Shown here: piece by piece, positions 1 through 9,199 of the stretch
Numbering within the stretch: position 1 is the stretch's first letter
How the letters are laid out: every line of letters starts with the position of its first letter
NCBI GenBank assembly: GCA_037975125.1
Contig: CM075856.1
Location: 5,119,106-5,183,105 of the forward strand
Direction: 5' to 3'
Length of the DNA stretch: 64,000 nucleotides
From: Latrodectus hesperus
Lineage: Eukaryota; Arthropoda; Arachnida; Araneae; Theridiidae
Position numbers and translations under genes: made by a program
The notes under the pieces: generated by a model
Told to the model about the DNA's origin: nothing
Databases searched by the model: none
The model's input: only the letters and a program-made list of their open reading frames with translations

Positions 1-512
1 TACATTGATAAAAAAGGATTTAACTTTAATATATGTATTATCACTTGATTTAAGAAATCTTACTCAAACTTTACTATTCGAAACATATTATCTAATTAGT
101 GTATACTTATTTTTAAATAATATTTCTCACATAAGAATATTTTGTCTATTTTTGTTTAATATTTATGGTTTCCAGCGGAATAATGAAAGACTCATTGGGT
201 TGTTATATACCTTGAAACACGTGGTAATTACAGATATTATTCGAGTTCTTTTGATAGTATTTGCCACTGCTATACAAATAGGACATTATATTTATGAATG
301 AAAAAGCAATAACATAACAAATTCATGCTTCAGTTTCAGTCCAACTCACCCACTTGCCGCATGATTAAATTGGTGTAGCTAACATTTCAATTGGACTACG
401 TATAATTGGCACAAAATTTGAATAATGGATGAATCAAGTTTTCTGCGTAAGCCAATGATAAGCGTGTATTACTTTGGGGATCCCAAAGTACATGTAATTT
501 GTTCTTAAAAGT
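1..512. other. AT-rich non-coding DNA
   Basis: No gene recognised. A 98-codon open frame at 5-301 (+) is rich in Leu, Ile, Phe and Tyr, as random AT-rich DNA would give. It shows no domain, signal or family motif, so it is not called as a gene. Confidence 0.6.
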
Positions 513-616
513 TTAACCCTTTGCCAGTGTCGCCCGAATTCAGTTCGGGCAATTACTGCGTGCAGTATTTGTGATGCCCGAATTGAGTTCGGGCTGAAGA
601 AAAATTAACGTTTCTA
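513..616 (+). repeat. piggyBac-like terminal sequence, outer copy
   Basis: TTAA (513-516) is followed by CCCTTTGCC and two short hairpins of the form GCCCGAAttcagTTCGGGC (about 531-549 and 581-600). The same arrangement recurs at 814-880, again straight after TTAA. TTAA targets and CCC...GGG ends are hallmarks of the piggyBac superfamily. The two copies stay similar up to the stretch near 600-615, which matches about 860-877. This may be a second, older piggyBac 5' end or a terminal duplication. Confidence 0.6.
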
Positions 617-974
617 TTATGTGTACATTTTAAAAGTGTAATATACTTATCCACTTAAAGTAAGGAAACTTTAATTCTGGATGTTTTATCCATTCCTGGA
701 AGATTTTTGTTGAATTCAGAGAAAAAATTAATTCGGAAAAAATTAATAAAAAAGAAATAAGTTTTATAGATTTTAAAAATTTTCAATGAATTTCTTGCAA
801 TTCTGTGATATATTTAACCCCTTGCCAATGTCGCCCGAACTCAGTTCGGGTAGAAGAAAAAATTAACGTTTCTATTTTGTGAAGTCCAAGTTGAGTTCGT
901 TTCTACTTTAGGATACTTAATTCCCTATTTTCCTAATAAATGACACAAGTGTTCCTAGTTATTTACCAAACACA

Positions 975-1475
975 ATTTTGGTTCTGAAGGTAGTCCATGA
1001 CTACAACAACACTATGTGAGGTGATGTTAAAGTCGATCAACATCTTACAGACTTCCCAGTTGTTAGAAAAGGAGGTAAAAAATAATACTAGAAAATATTT
1101 TTCCATATCCAACGCCAGGTGTTAAATAAATAACTCCTTTATTTTGCATACTTCAGCAGGAAGTGCGAAAAATATGAACTTCAGAAAATCAATTATTTAA
1201 CTAAATAAACTAAATGCACAACTACCAGGACCAGGGCGTCCTAGTGTAAATTTACTGCGCCTCACAGGTCGACACTTTCCAGAACACATCCCATCAATGG
1301 GGAAAAAACTACTCCAACCAGGCAGTGTTTTATATGCTGTCGTAAAACCGATGAACAAGGAAGAAAATAAAGCTTGAGACAAGAGTTTATTGTAAAAAGT
1401 GCAATATATAAGCTTTTGAGAAGTACCTTGTTTTGGGATATACCATACTGTAAAAGATTTGTAAAATGTATGTAT
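975..1475 (+). pseudogene. piggyBac transposase C-terminal remnant
   Basis: Translating the + strand with frame changes gives recognisable piggyBac pieces. VHDYNNTM, a VDQHLTDFPVVRKG stretch and KIFFHIQ lie around 995-1110 and correspond to the conserved region holding the last catalytic Asp of the DDD nuclease. RLTGRHFPEHIP follows at about 1250-1285. A one-base frame change near 1313 leads into a cysteine-rich segment, QCFICCRKTDEQGRK, at about 1320-1370. This matches the C-terminal cysteine-rich DNA-binding domain of piggyBac transposases. Several in-frame stops are present, and the N-terminal domain and first catalytic Asp residues are missing, so it cannot encode an active enzyme. An antisense open frame at 1197-1382 is a shadow of this region. 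Confidence 0.75.
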
Positions 1476-1535
1476 TGAAAATCATATTGTTATGTTTTTA
1501 TATTATACTAGTTTATACTAGTTATATTTAGCTTC

Positions 1536-2357
1536 CTGGAACCAGGGGGTACGTGTACCTCCCTGGGGCTTGAGCAGCCACCAGGCGCGTCGGCAGGTGG
1601 TGGATCGCCGAATGTCCTGTAGGAATGACAGGATAGCCTTGAATATAAAATCAGAGGCCGCGAACCAGCTCCCGTAAACCCTGGTGTTATGCGTTCCGTG
1701 CCTAGGGCTAATTGGCACCGCGGTATTGGTGTCTTAACGGAGCCTCTAGTTGCCTGGCGAACTTCTAGAGTAATTTGCCTTGCCCAGTAACTCAGGCAAT
1801 GCTGGGTGGACTTATATTACCTGAGCTTTTTAATTGTTATCTTGTGGCTGAAAAGACACAAGTAATAACAAACCTTTCTGCATTTGCAGGTGAAGCCTCT
1901 GAAGTAGACCTTGCTGAAAAAGACAAGGGAACTCAGAGGCAATCTTGTAAAGGGGCAGCAATGAATCCTTCCCTTGAGGTAGAAATGACCTCCAAACCTT
2001 CTTCTTCTGGTGAAAGTCAGGAAGCTATTCCTAGCATGACTGACTTTCTGACCAGATGGGACTGTTTCAGCAAGACCCTATCTGCTGGAAATGTCATACG
2101 CAAGAGGAAACGGCAGAGCATATCATTTACGAATGTGAGGCTCTTGCCCTCCCTAGATTAACTTCTTTAGACATCATCCGTACTAGAGAGTTACACCTAG
2201 ACTCCATTAAAGGGTTATCGGACTTTATTAATAAAGTGGGTGACCCGAGCAACTGGAACTAGGAAACATTGGGTTTGGAGTTAATGGTACAAAATGCTGA
2301 TAAAAGCAGAGGTGCCCAATGACATACAAACCCAATTCTAAGAAGAAGAAGAAGAAG
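1536..2357 (+). mobile_element. Non-autonomous LINE derivative, copy 1, (AAG)n tail
   Basis: Flanked by a perfect 12-bp target-site duplication, ATATTTAGCTTC (1524-1535 and 2358-2369), and ending in (AAG)n. The 5' part is a GC-rich leader (1536-1770) followed by an open frame starting MPCPVTQ at 1775. This runs without a conserved RT region into a 3' part encoding a C-terminal CCHC motif (CWKCHTQEETAEHIIYEC, about 2080-2135) in another frame. That motif is typical of the extreme C-terminus of Jockey/I/R1-type ORF2. The endonuclease, RT and RNase H are deleted. A second copy at 45254-46045 has the same structure, so the deleted form itself appears to have transposed. Confidence 0.8.
2056..2262 (+). 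pseudogene. LINE ORF2 C-terminal CCHC remnant
   Basis: A 68-residue open segment holding C-x2-C-x8-H-x4-C (CWKC...EHIIYEC) and a Leu-rich end, closing in GDPSNWN before the (AAG)n tail. This is the zinc-knuckle-like end found after RT or RNase H in several non-LTR clades. The Met is probably incidental, because the segment follows an internal deletion. It lacks every catalytic domain. The antisense copy at 45332-45553 is almost the same. Confidence 0.65.
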
Positions 2358-2597
2358 ATATTTAGCTTCAAACTTTCGTTTAATTTGCTCAATACGAATA
2401 ACATGTATGTTTAATCAATGTTTTATATTTATGTAAAATTTATAAATATAGTAGTTATTGTATTTTAAACTTTACTTTTGTAATAAAAAAGTATTTTCTA
2501 ACTCTTTCAATAATATAAAAAATAAAATTAAACAGTCAAAAAAATTTTCCATTTTTGGTCCATTTTTCTGAAATATATGTCACAGTTAAGGGGTTAA

Positions 2598-2804
2598 ATT
2601 AAGTTATAATTTACTCTTAAAAAATCTAATTTTAATTAAGAGAAGCATCGTTCAATACACATAATGATTTGAAATACCTGGACAGCAATACTGTGTCAAT
2701 CTACTTGTCTATTGACATAACTTTATAATAGAGTTTATATTAAATTCTGAACACCATAAAAGGCAGAAGTATTTGGTCTACCTTTCATTTTAAATGACGA
2801 TAAT
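2598..2804. other. AT-rich spacer
   Basis: Unique-looking AT-rich sequence between the piggyBac right end and the next SINE. No gene or repeat recognised. Confidence 0.5.
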
Positions 2805-2817
2805 ACACAGTTTGGTT

Positions 2818-3090
2818 GCCGACCGATGGCTGAATGGTTAGCCTTCCTGACTCCTGAAATGTGGGTCCCGGGTTCGTATCCCGGTTCGGGCATGGATGTA
2901 CTTTCTCTCTCTATCTATCCAATCTTTGTCCCTTCCTTGTATGAATGAGGTGTGAATGGTTGCCCACCCTATAAACGGGTACCTATAGCATGTGTGTTCT
3001 GAAGAAATCGGACTCCACACCAAATATGGTTCAGTTGGAAAAGTGGAGCAGCGCACCCCATATTGCCAGCCTAGCTGGCACACGACAACA
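2818..3090 (+). mobile_element. tRNA-derived SINE, head A / tail A
   Basis: The head has an internal RNA polymerase III promoter: box A-like TGGCTGAATGGTTAGC near 2827 and box B-like GGTTCGTATCCC near 2871. A body containing TATGAATGAGGTGTGAATGG follows, then the 3' module GCTGGCACACGACAACAAC with a (CAA)n tail. Flanks ACACAGTTTGGTT (2805-2817) and ACACAGTTTCGTT (3091-3103) form a 13-bp duplication with one mismatch. The head resembles the copy at 43520 more than the other SINEs. An antisense open frame at 2838-3083 is a shadow. Confidence 0.88.
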
Positions 3091-3103
3091 ACACAGTTTC
3101 GTT

Positions 3104-3980
3104 TAAATAGTTTTGATTTAATTTGGTATTAAAACTAAAACTTTTAATTCCATTTTCTTAAAATCCTAATTTACCAAAACTTTATAGTGTTATGTAGAGT
3201 ATTGTTTGATTACTTTTTAAAAAACAAAATGTAATTACATAAAATAAACCAAACTCAGAACTGTTTTGATAATTATAATATCATGTCCCAAGCGAATGCT
3301 TAAACCCTAAGTGAAACATAGCTTTTAAAAAAATTTTTAGAATCTAGTTATTTTGAATATAATTGTATGTGAAAAATAAAAGGTTTAGTCCTACTATGAC
3401 CGTGTTTTTAGTTTTTTACGTAAGTACACTTAAGTTAAAAAATTTATAATCTAAATCTTTTAGAGTCGTTCAAAGAAGGGAAGAAGGGGAGTAAATGTAA
3501 CTGAAAAAAAGAAGTTATTCATTTTTAAAGCGACTAGTAAATATTATGATAATTATAATGTCACATTATTAGTGATTTACTTAAGCCCTAAGCGAAAACA
3601 GTGATTTTCAAAGGAGATTTCATGCTTTAATCAAAAATACTTTTCACATTTTATGTAATTTTAAAAATATTCAATTATGAGTATTTTATATAATACATTG
3701 TGTCATTATTATCCAGCAGCAAAATATTGTATACATTTTCAGATATCAATATTAAATAAAAATTTATGGAAAATTTTATACTATAAAAAAAAGTCATTTT
3801 ATCCAAAATTAGAAAGAAATGACGAAAAATATTATCCAAGAAATTCGACATGTGATTTAGTGTTACCATAAGCAGTATAATAAATTATGAAGATTTTCCT
3901 TTAAGAAAAATTTTAGAAAAAAAACTAGATAAAAAGAAAGTTTAAAATTAGTTTGGAAATTTAAATGAATTATAAGATTA
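3104..3980. other. AT-rich spacer with a diverged local duplication
   Basis: No gene. Two roughly 67-bp segments (about 3269-3335 and 3548-3615) share GATAATTATAAT followed by a variable part, then TTAA(A/G)CCCTAAG(T/C)GAAA. They look like an old duplication or two copies of an unknown repeat. The 64-codon frames on both strands near 3675-3870 overlap each other and have no coding features. Confidence 0.4.
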
Positions 3981-3993
3981 CAGAACTAAATCT

Positions 3994-4386
3994 GTTGTTG
4001 TTGCTTATGATACTTGGACAAGCCAAGCTCGCCATGCCTTTGTCTGTGCGAATTAAGCTAATAGAGAGCGTCTTTCGTTTGGATCAGAGCACCACGAAGG
4101 TGAAAGTACGACTTTGCTCTTTTAAGGTGCCTCAAAATTTTGAACCATGGTCAGGTGACGAGGCCTCAGGTCCTGAGCTGGCACCCTCCTCTCCACATCG
4201 ACACCACACCAGCGGAAGGATTTTGGGCGTCACATATTAACGTGGACACGTCCCTAACCCACGGAGTTCCAGCAACCCAGTGAAGGAGAGTACACCGCGG
4301 GCAGTGGTTGCACTGCCCGCGACAAATGATGCTTCACTTTGCTGAGCTTAAGCGAAGCGGTGTGAAGCTACTGAGCCACTGGAGCT
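3994..4386 (-). mobile_element. tRNA-derived SINE, third head/body type with tail B
   Basis: A perfect 13-bp duplication, CAGAACTAAATCT, flanks it (3981-3993 and 4387-4399). Read on the minus strand it begins GAGCTCCAGTGGCTCAGTAGC, where TGGCTCAGTAGC resembles box A. It runs through a GC-rich body with inverted CACTGCCCGC/GCGGGCAGTG and ends in the tail-B module (AGCAAAGTCGTACTTTCACC to GTATCATAAGC) plus (CAA)n. Its body matches no other SINE in the window, yet the last 110 bp or so are shared with six other copies. A 91-codon frame at 3965-4240 (+) is an artefact of this repeat. Confidence 0.82.
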
Positions 4387-4399
4387 CAGAACTAAATCT

Positions 4400-5263
4400 T
4401 CTAAAGTTTTGTTCATAAAACATTTTTTGGTATGTGTTTTTTGATTTTGCACAAAAAGAGCGAGAAGATACCATTTTAGTAAAATTTTGAAAAATGTTTG
4501 TTCCTAGATTTCTACATTTTGAAATAAACTGTAAACAATATATGGAAAAAAATAAACTGAAAAAAATATATTTGAATAATAAACTGAAAATAATATATTT
4601 GAATTACAATGCCAAAATTGTAACGCCTTAAAGCAAGCTTAACTATTTTAAATTAGTTGATTGTAACTGAGACCAATACCTCACCATGTCCAAAATTACG
4701 CTTGAAAGTCTCATATTTCTCTACTAAAACTAATATAATGGGATTTAATGTGAAACAATTTTTTAAACATTTTAAATATAGCAGTTAATTATTCTATATG
4801 AATTCTAAGTCTGTTCTACCAAATATATAATTATATATATTTTCTTAAGGATTTTATCATACATGGAATTCCAAGTATTTATTATTATGAAAGCAGTATT
4901 TCGTGAAAAGAACGTATATCGCTGGAGTTCTTTATAACTTCATAGTAAACATTAAGCTATGCTTTATTACATATAAACCGATTTTAAAAGAAGAGTAGAC
5001 TGATCAAATAGCAAAGAAGAGGCTCTAGGCACTGCAAATAAAGTGTTTTAGTGCCTATGAAGTTCTTCATTAACTTTTTATGCATTCATGAATACATAAC
5101 TAACTTCTTAAATTCTAAAGTTGTATAGAACTTATATCTTGACTTGATTTTTATGCACATGACTTAATGAATGATTGTTATGTACACGACATAATGCTGG
5201 AACTACATCAATTATGGACATTTTAAGGAATTTAACTTTAAGATATATATATATTTATATATA
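4400..5263. other. AT-rich non-coding DNA
   Basis: No gene recognised. It ends in a short impure TA tract (about 5242-5263) that supplied the TA target for the adjacent transposon. Confidence 0.5.
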
Positions 5264-5538
5264 CAGGGTGATTATAAAAAACTTTGCCAACATCTGCACT
5301 TCTAGCGTCCATTCTATTTAACCGATCAAGATGATACTTCAAATATAGTTCTTTTGAGATATGCGCTCGAGATTCTGTGAATGGCAACACAGTGGCCCTC
5401 GCGGTTACAGTTATAGTGACAGAAACTCGAAGTTTTCGAATGGCAACGCCTACTTTTTACCATCGCAAAATGTTCAGCACATGCGAAAACCCTAAATAGC
5501 GTTGAAACGGTACCGATATGTCCGAAAACCGACGTGTT
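5264..5538 (+). repeat. Left terminal inverted repeat of the mariner-type element
   Basis: Inverse of 6918-7193 with a handful of substitutions and one single-base length difference. The inner limit is GACGTGTT/AACACGTC. Far longer than the roughly 30-bp TIRs of classic mariner. Confidence 0.9.
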
Positions 5539-5636
5539 ATACACATACAAACAGTTCTTCAAGGCGTACAGAGGAATAATGCATACGACAGAGACAAGAC
5601 ACTGCTCAATGATGAGAACACATAGAGAAAAAAATC

Positions 5637-5642
5637 TTTATT
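5637..5642 (-). terminator. Polyadenylation signal AATAAA of the transposase
   Basis: AATAAA on the minus strand lies 5-10 bases past the TGA stop at 5647-5649. It is the expected kind of signal for a compact transposon transcript. Confidence 0.5.
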
Positions 5643-5646
5643 AATT

Positions 5647-6726
5647 TCAAACATTTTCCACATGAGTGCCATCACAGGCAATTACGCATTGCATGCGGGA
5701 GACAGTGGACAATGTCGCTGCACGCAACATGGCACGAGGGATGTTTCCAATCTCACGCCGTATAGAATCCTTTAAGTCCGACAATGCTTGAGGATTGCAC
5801 AGATAAACTCTGGATTTGAGATAGACCCAAAACCAGAAATCCATAGGCGTCAGATCTGGGGATCGCGCAGGCCACGGAAAAGGATAATAGCGTGAGATGA
5901 TGCGATCACCAAAATGCTGATCCAGGAGCCTTTTAACTGACCTCGCTATATGTGGAGATGCGCCATTTTGCATCCAAACAATGTCATTGAGTGCATTCAG
6001 CCGACGCAACTCCGGTAAGACATAATTTTTCAGCATGGCTGCATACCGAGGGCCCGTTACAGAACATGTTGCAGGGCCAGTCGGGGTCGTTTCCTCAAAG
6101 AAGAACGGGCCCAGAACAAATGTAGCTGTAATGCCGCACCACGCAGTCACTTTGGCGTCAAATAATGGTACTGGCGCCACAGCATGAGGATTCGTCTCTC
6201 CCCAGTGCACACAATTCTTTGTGTTAATGCTGCCATTTAAGGTGAAATGCGCCTCGTCCGTCCATAGTATGCGAAGTGGCCAGTCGTTATCCGCATCATA
6301 TCGTAACAAAAATGCATTTGCGAAGTCCAGACGTTGTTGTGGGTCACCTGGCTCCAACATCTGGACGCGCTGGAACCGATAGGGAAACATGTGAAGTACC
6401 GAGCGCAAGAGCTTGCGGACCGTTGAGTTCGGAATATCCAACACGCGCGCTATGCCTCTTGCGGTTTCTGTGTGTCCTGCAGTCACTGTATGGTGCACTT
6501 CCATGACAACGTCCTCAGAAACAGTTGGCCGTCCGGAGCGCTGTTTGTCACAGGTGCAGCCTGTATCTTCGAATTTCCGCACTAAATCACGCAGAGCTTG
6601 CAGAGTACATGGGCCGCGTCGTTGTCGATGATTGCGGCGATACACACGCAAGGCTTCCGCAGCGTTCATCCCATTTTGGTAATAGAGTTTGATCAATTCA
6701 CCGCGAACTTTCCTAGGAAGACTCAT
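5647..6726 (-). CDS. Mariner-type DDE transposase, open reading frame with a catalytic-site substitution
   Basis: 359 residues from ATG to TGA, unbroken. Residues 1-110 are two helix-turn-helix-like segments: LIKLYYQNGMNAAEALRVY, then the GRP hinge KQRSGRPTVSED at about 61-72, then ARGIARVLDIPNSTVRKLL. Residues 153-300 carry the DDE/D nuclease: LWTDEAHF with D157, WMQNGASPH at 251-259, and SPDLTPMDFW with D296. In this superfamily the second motif is normally Q-D-G-A-P-P-H. Here codon AAT gives N254 in place of the catalytic Asp, so this copy is probably inactive in catalysis although open. Spacing from position 254 to D296 leaves 41 residues between them (a DD41D-like layout). Length fits the 340-370 residues usual for the family. 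No introns are needed. Antisense open frames at 6276-6786 are shadows. Confidence 0.9.
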   Translation of the reverse strand: MSLPRKVRGELIKLYYQNGMNAAEALRVYRRNHRQRRGPCTLQALRDLVRKFEDTGCTCDKQRSGRPTVSEDVVMEVHHTVTAGHTETARGIARVLDIPNSTVRKLLRSVLHMFPYRFQRVQMLEPGDPQQRLDFANAFLLRYDADNDWPLRILWTDEAHFTLNGSINTKNCVHWGETNPHAVAPVPLFDAKVTAWCGITATFVLGPFFFEETTPTGPATCSVTGPRYAAMLKNYVLPELRRLNALNDIVWMQNGASPHIARSVKRLLDQHFGDRIISRYYPFPWPARSPDLTPMDFWFWVYLKSRVYLCNPQALSDLKDSIRREIGNIPRAMLRAATLSTVSRMQCVIACDGTHVENV

Positions 6727-6776
6727 ATCGTCGGCATGTGCGAGTTCCCGAATGACGACTTCGCATACCCGCTTGG

Positions 6777-6784
6777 TATTTTAT
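6777..6784 (-). promoter_or_regulatory. Candidate TATA box of the transposase gene
   Basis: TATAAAAT on the minus strand, about 50-60 bp upstream of the transposase ATG at 6726 and inside the right TIR-proximal region. Position and sequence fit a core promoter, but AT-rich DNA yields such matches often. Confidence 0.4.
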
Positions 6785-6917
6785 AGGTTTCCTACGCTGA
6801 ATATCTGGCGACCGGCGTTCTGTGATTGGTTTCTTGACTCTGTCACATGCAAATTTATTGCGTGCGCCCAGATCGTGTTTTATTGGCCGGTTTTCAGAAC
6901 TCTTTTTGTGTTTGCAG

Positions 6918-7190
6918 AACACGTCCGTTTTTAGACATATCGGTACCGTTTCAACGCTATTTAGGGTTTTCGCATGTGCTGAACATTTTGCGATGGTAAA
7001 AAGTAGACGTTGCCATTCGAAAATTTTGAGTTTCTGTCACTATAACTGTAACCGCGAGGGCCACTGTGTTGCCATTCACAGAATCTCGAGCGCATATCTC
7101 AAAAGAACTATATTTGAAATATCATCTTGATCGGTTAAATAGAATGGACGCTAGAAGTGCAGATGTTGGCAAAGTTTTTTTATAATCACC

Positions 7191-7193
<3 letters not shown>
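6918..7193 (-). repeat. Right terminal inverted repeat of the mariner-type element
   Basis: Inverse partner of 5264-5538. It ends CACCCTG directly before TA. An open frame at 6822-7130 reads through this TIR and mirrors one at 5326-5562 in the other TIR. Both are by-products of the repeat. Confidence 0.9.

Positions 7194-7243
<50 letters not shown>
7194..7243. repeat. (TA)n microsatellite
   Basis: About 50 bp of pure TA abutting the right end of the transposon. The element probably inserted into this tract. Confidence 0.95.
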
Positions 7244-7248
<5 letters not shown>

Positions 7249-7579
7249 ATCAATACAAAGAGAAGTTATGTTTAAAAGTATATAAAAAAATATTTCTGCA
7301 GCATGTCTGAACTGTAAGAGTAGTCTATCCAAATCGTACAAGTGTAAAATTAATTCACTAGGAAGGACAGAGTAAGAGTATATTCGTCCATGATTAGATA
7401 GATTTTATGATAAGACATCATTCTTACATTTCAAAATTTCTTGACAATATTTAGCAATGTTCACTGTAAAAATTTATTTTAGAATTCCATAACAGCTTGT
7501 GGTATACCTACACATTTGTTAAAAGGGTTATATAATATATAATTTGAACAATTTCTAAATATATAAGATACAAAAATTG

Positions 7580-7642
<63 letters not shown>

Positions 7643-8130
7643 TTTGTATCTGCAATTTGTATCTTTTTATGGCACATATATGGCCCCTTTTAACAAATAT
7701 ATGAGTTACACCACCCCTGTTTAGGGATTTCAAAATATACATAACCACCAAATATGGTTAAGGAATTTTTAACTGACCGATGATGTCATCTCCCGTCACT
7801 ATTCTCTTTGAATGAGTGACCAGTATGCTGTACCTTTCTGAGGAGGTTACGTTTTTTCCCAATCTAGTTGAGCTCTTCTATCGAGCAGACGTGCTACAAA
7901 TGTAATGGTTGGTCTTCACATAAAGAAATTGTTCCTGTAATGATAAAATTTATTCATGAAAATCTACCTCTTCAAAATTGTTCTTAATATCAATTTGACC
8001 AAGACAAGGAAGTAACAACGTAATACAATTGCAGATGTCGAAATGTTTAAACGTTTCTTTTCAAGACAGCTGTGATGAATTTAAATTTGAAAATATAAAT
8101 AAAAATTAGGATTAAGGTAAGTATATTAAT
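7244..8130. other. AT-rich DNA with a (TA)n tract at about 7582-7639
   Basis: No gene recognised. The 90-codon minus frame at 7479-7751 runs through the TA tract and is not a gene. Confidence 0.5.
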
Positions 8131-8466
8131 ACCATACATGTTGTTGTTGTATAATGACTGGATTCCAGGATATCCATCTTTCAGCACTACAAAAATCAAA
8201 AGTGAGGTCACCTTATATAGTGGGGCACCCACTGGGTATCCCATATTAGCTTTGAAAGAGGGTCTTCATAATTTAGAAGCAGGGACCAAGCAGAAAATTT
8301 CAAGAATTGGCCTGCTGATCCTAGAAGTATCATTCTACACGAAAGACATTGCAACTACGACATATTTAACGTGTCTCAGACGCCATTAGTGAACAAAATG
8401 GATCGTCGATTGGGTTGGGATCAGAACTCACTACGTTCTGATAACGCGAACGAACGCCCTAACAAT
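8131..8466 (-). mobile_element. Probable degenerate tRNA-SINE with (CAA)n tail
   Basis: The left edge is (TTG)n, the inverse of a (CAA)n tail. The right edge on the minus strand reads GATTGTTAGGGCGTTCG and, further in, GAGTTCTGATCCC, resembling degenerate box A and box B. The body shares nothing obvious with the other SINEs and I see no clear target duplication. It could be a separate SINE family or another retroposon 3' end. Overlapping frames (8047-8244 and 8138-8389) show no domain. Confidence 0.4.
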
Positions 8467-8595
8467 CGTTTTATATAAATTCTGATTTAATCTACATTCT
8501 CTTGTTACTGAAGATGATCTTCGATGATGAAAAATTTTTGGCAATGCAAAGTTGATCTCCAATAGATGAATATCAGTAAATATGCTACCAACATA

Positions 8596-9199
8596 ACTGA
8601 ATGTTCAGTATTATCACCAGAAATTTCCACGCAACGAAATGATTAGAGTTATCACCGTAAATTTCCACGCAACTGAATGACCAGTATCATCACCATAAAT
8701 TTCCACGCAACTGAATGATTAGTTTTATCACCATAAGTTTCCACGCAACGGAATGATCAGTATCATCACCATAAATTTCCACGCAACTGTATGATCAGTA
8801 TTATCACCATAAATTTCCACGCAACTGAATGATCAGTATCACAACCATAAATTTCCACGGAACTGTATGATCAGTATTATCACCATAAATTTCCACGCAA
8901 CTGAATGATTAGTATTATCACCATAAATTTCCACGCAACTGAATGATCATTATCATCACCATAAATTTCCACGCAACTGAATGATTAGTATTATCACCAT
9001 AAATTTCCACGCAACTGTATGATCAGTATCATCACCATAAATTTCCACGCAACTGAATGATCAGTATCACCACCATAAATTTCCACGCAACTCGAATGAT
9101 TAGTATTATCACCATAAATTTCCACGCAACTGAATGATCAGTATTATCACCATAAATTTCCACGCAACTGAATGATCAGTATTATCACCATAAATTTCA
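8596..9199. repeat. 38-bp minisatellite, about 16 units
   Basis: Unit close to ATGATCAGTATTATCACCAT + AAATTTCCACGCAACTGA. CCACGCAAC recurs at 38-bp spacing about 15 times, with minor changes such as GATCAG/GATTAG and CTGAATG/CTGTATG and one extra base near 9092. No reading frame or promoter is associated with it. Confidence 0.93.

Larger units (their letters stand above)
814..2597 (+). mobile_element. piggyBac-like element, internally deleted, with a nested LINE derivative
   Basis: The left end is TTAA (814-817) followed by CCCCTTGCCAATG. The right end is ...TTAAGGGG followed by TTAA (2594-2597). The outermost ten bases, TTAACCCCTT, are inverted at the two ends, with weaker similarity further in. 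Between them lies a decayed piggyBac transposase C-terminus (about 975-1470). An 834-bp LINE derivative plus its duplication (1536-2369) interrupts the element; without it the element would be about 940 bp. The transposase 5' two-thirds is absent, so this is a non-autonomous deletion derivative. The TTAA at both ends is the expected target duplication. Confidence 0.72.
5264..7193 (-). mobile_element. IS630/Tc1/mariner-superfamily transposon with long TIRs
   Basis: The 1,930-bp element is flanked by TA dinucleotides (5262-5263 and 7194-7195). It begins CAGGGTGATTATAAAAAAC and ends with the inverse, GTTTTTTTATAATCACCCTG, differing by one T in the run. The near-identical inverted repeats are about 275 bp (5264-5538 and 6918-7193). 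Between them is one uninterrupted transposase frame on the minus strand. This is the only element here with both ends and an open transposase. Similar TIRs and an open frame suggest recent activity of the family. Confidence 0.92.

Noticed and set aside
5..301. 98-residue protein at the window start
   Set aside because: AT-driven composition, no recognisable domain, no splice or promoter context.
2818..2890. tRNA gene at SINE heads (also 13725, 38115, 40015, 59088, 63927 and minus copies)
   Set aside because: A and B boxes are present, but each is the head of a longer dispersed repeat with a common body and tail, usually inside target duplications. I see no acceptor-stem closure at the expected point.
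5326..5562. Small Cys/His-containing frames in the two TIRs (also 6822-7130)
   Set aside because: They read through the inverted repeats and mirror each other; no evidence of expression as protein.
8596..9199. CRISPR-like regular repeats
   Set aside because: The 38-bp units are contiguous, with no unique spacers; it is a minisatellite in eukaryotic DNA.
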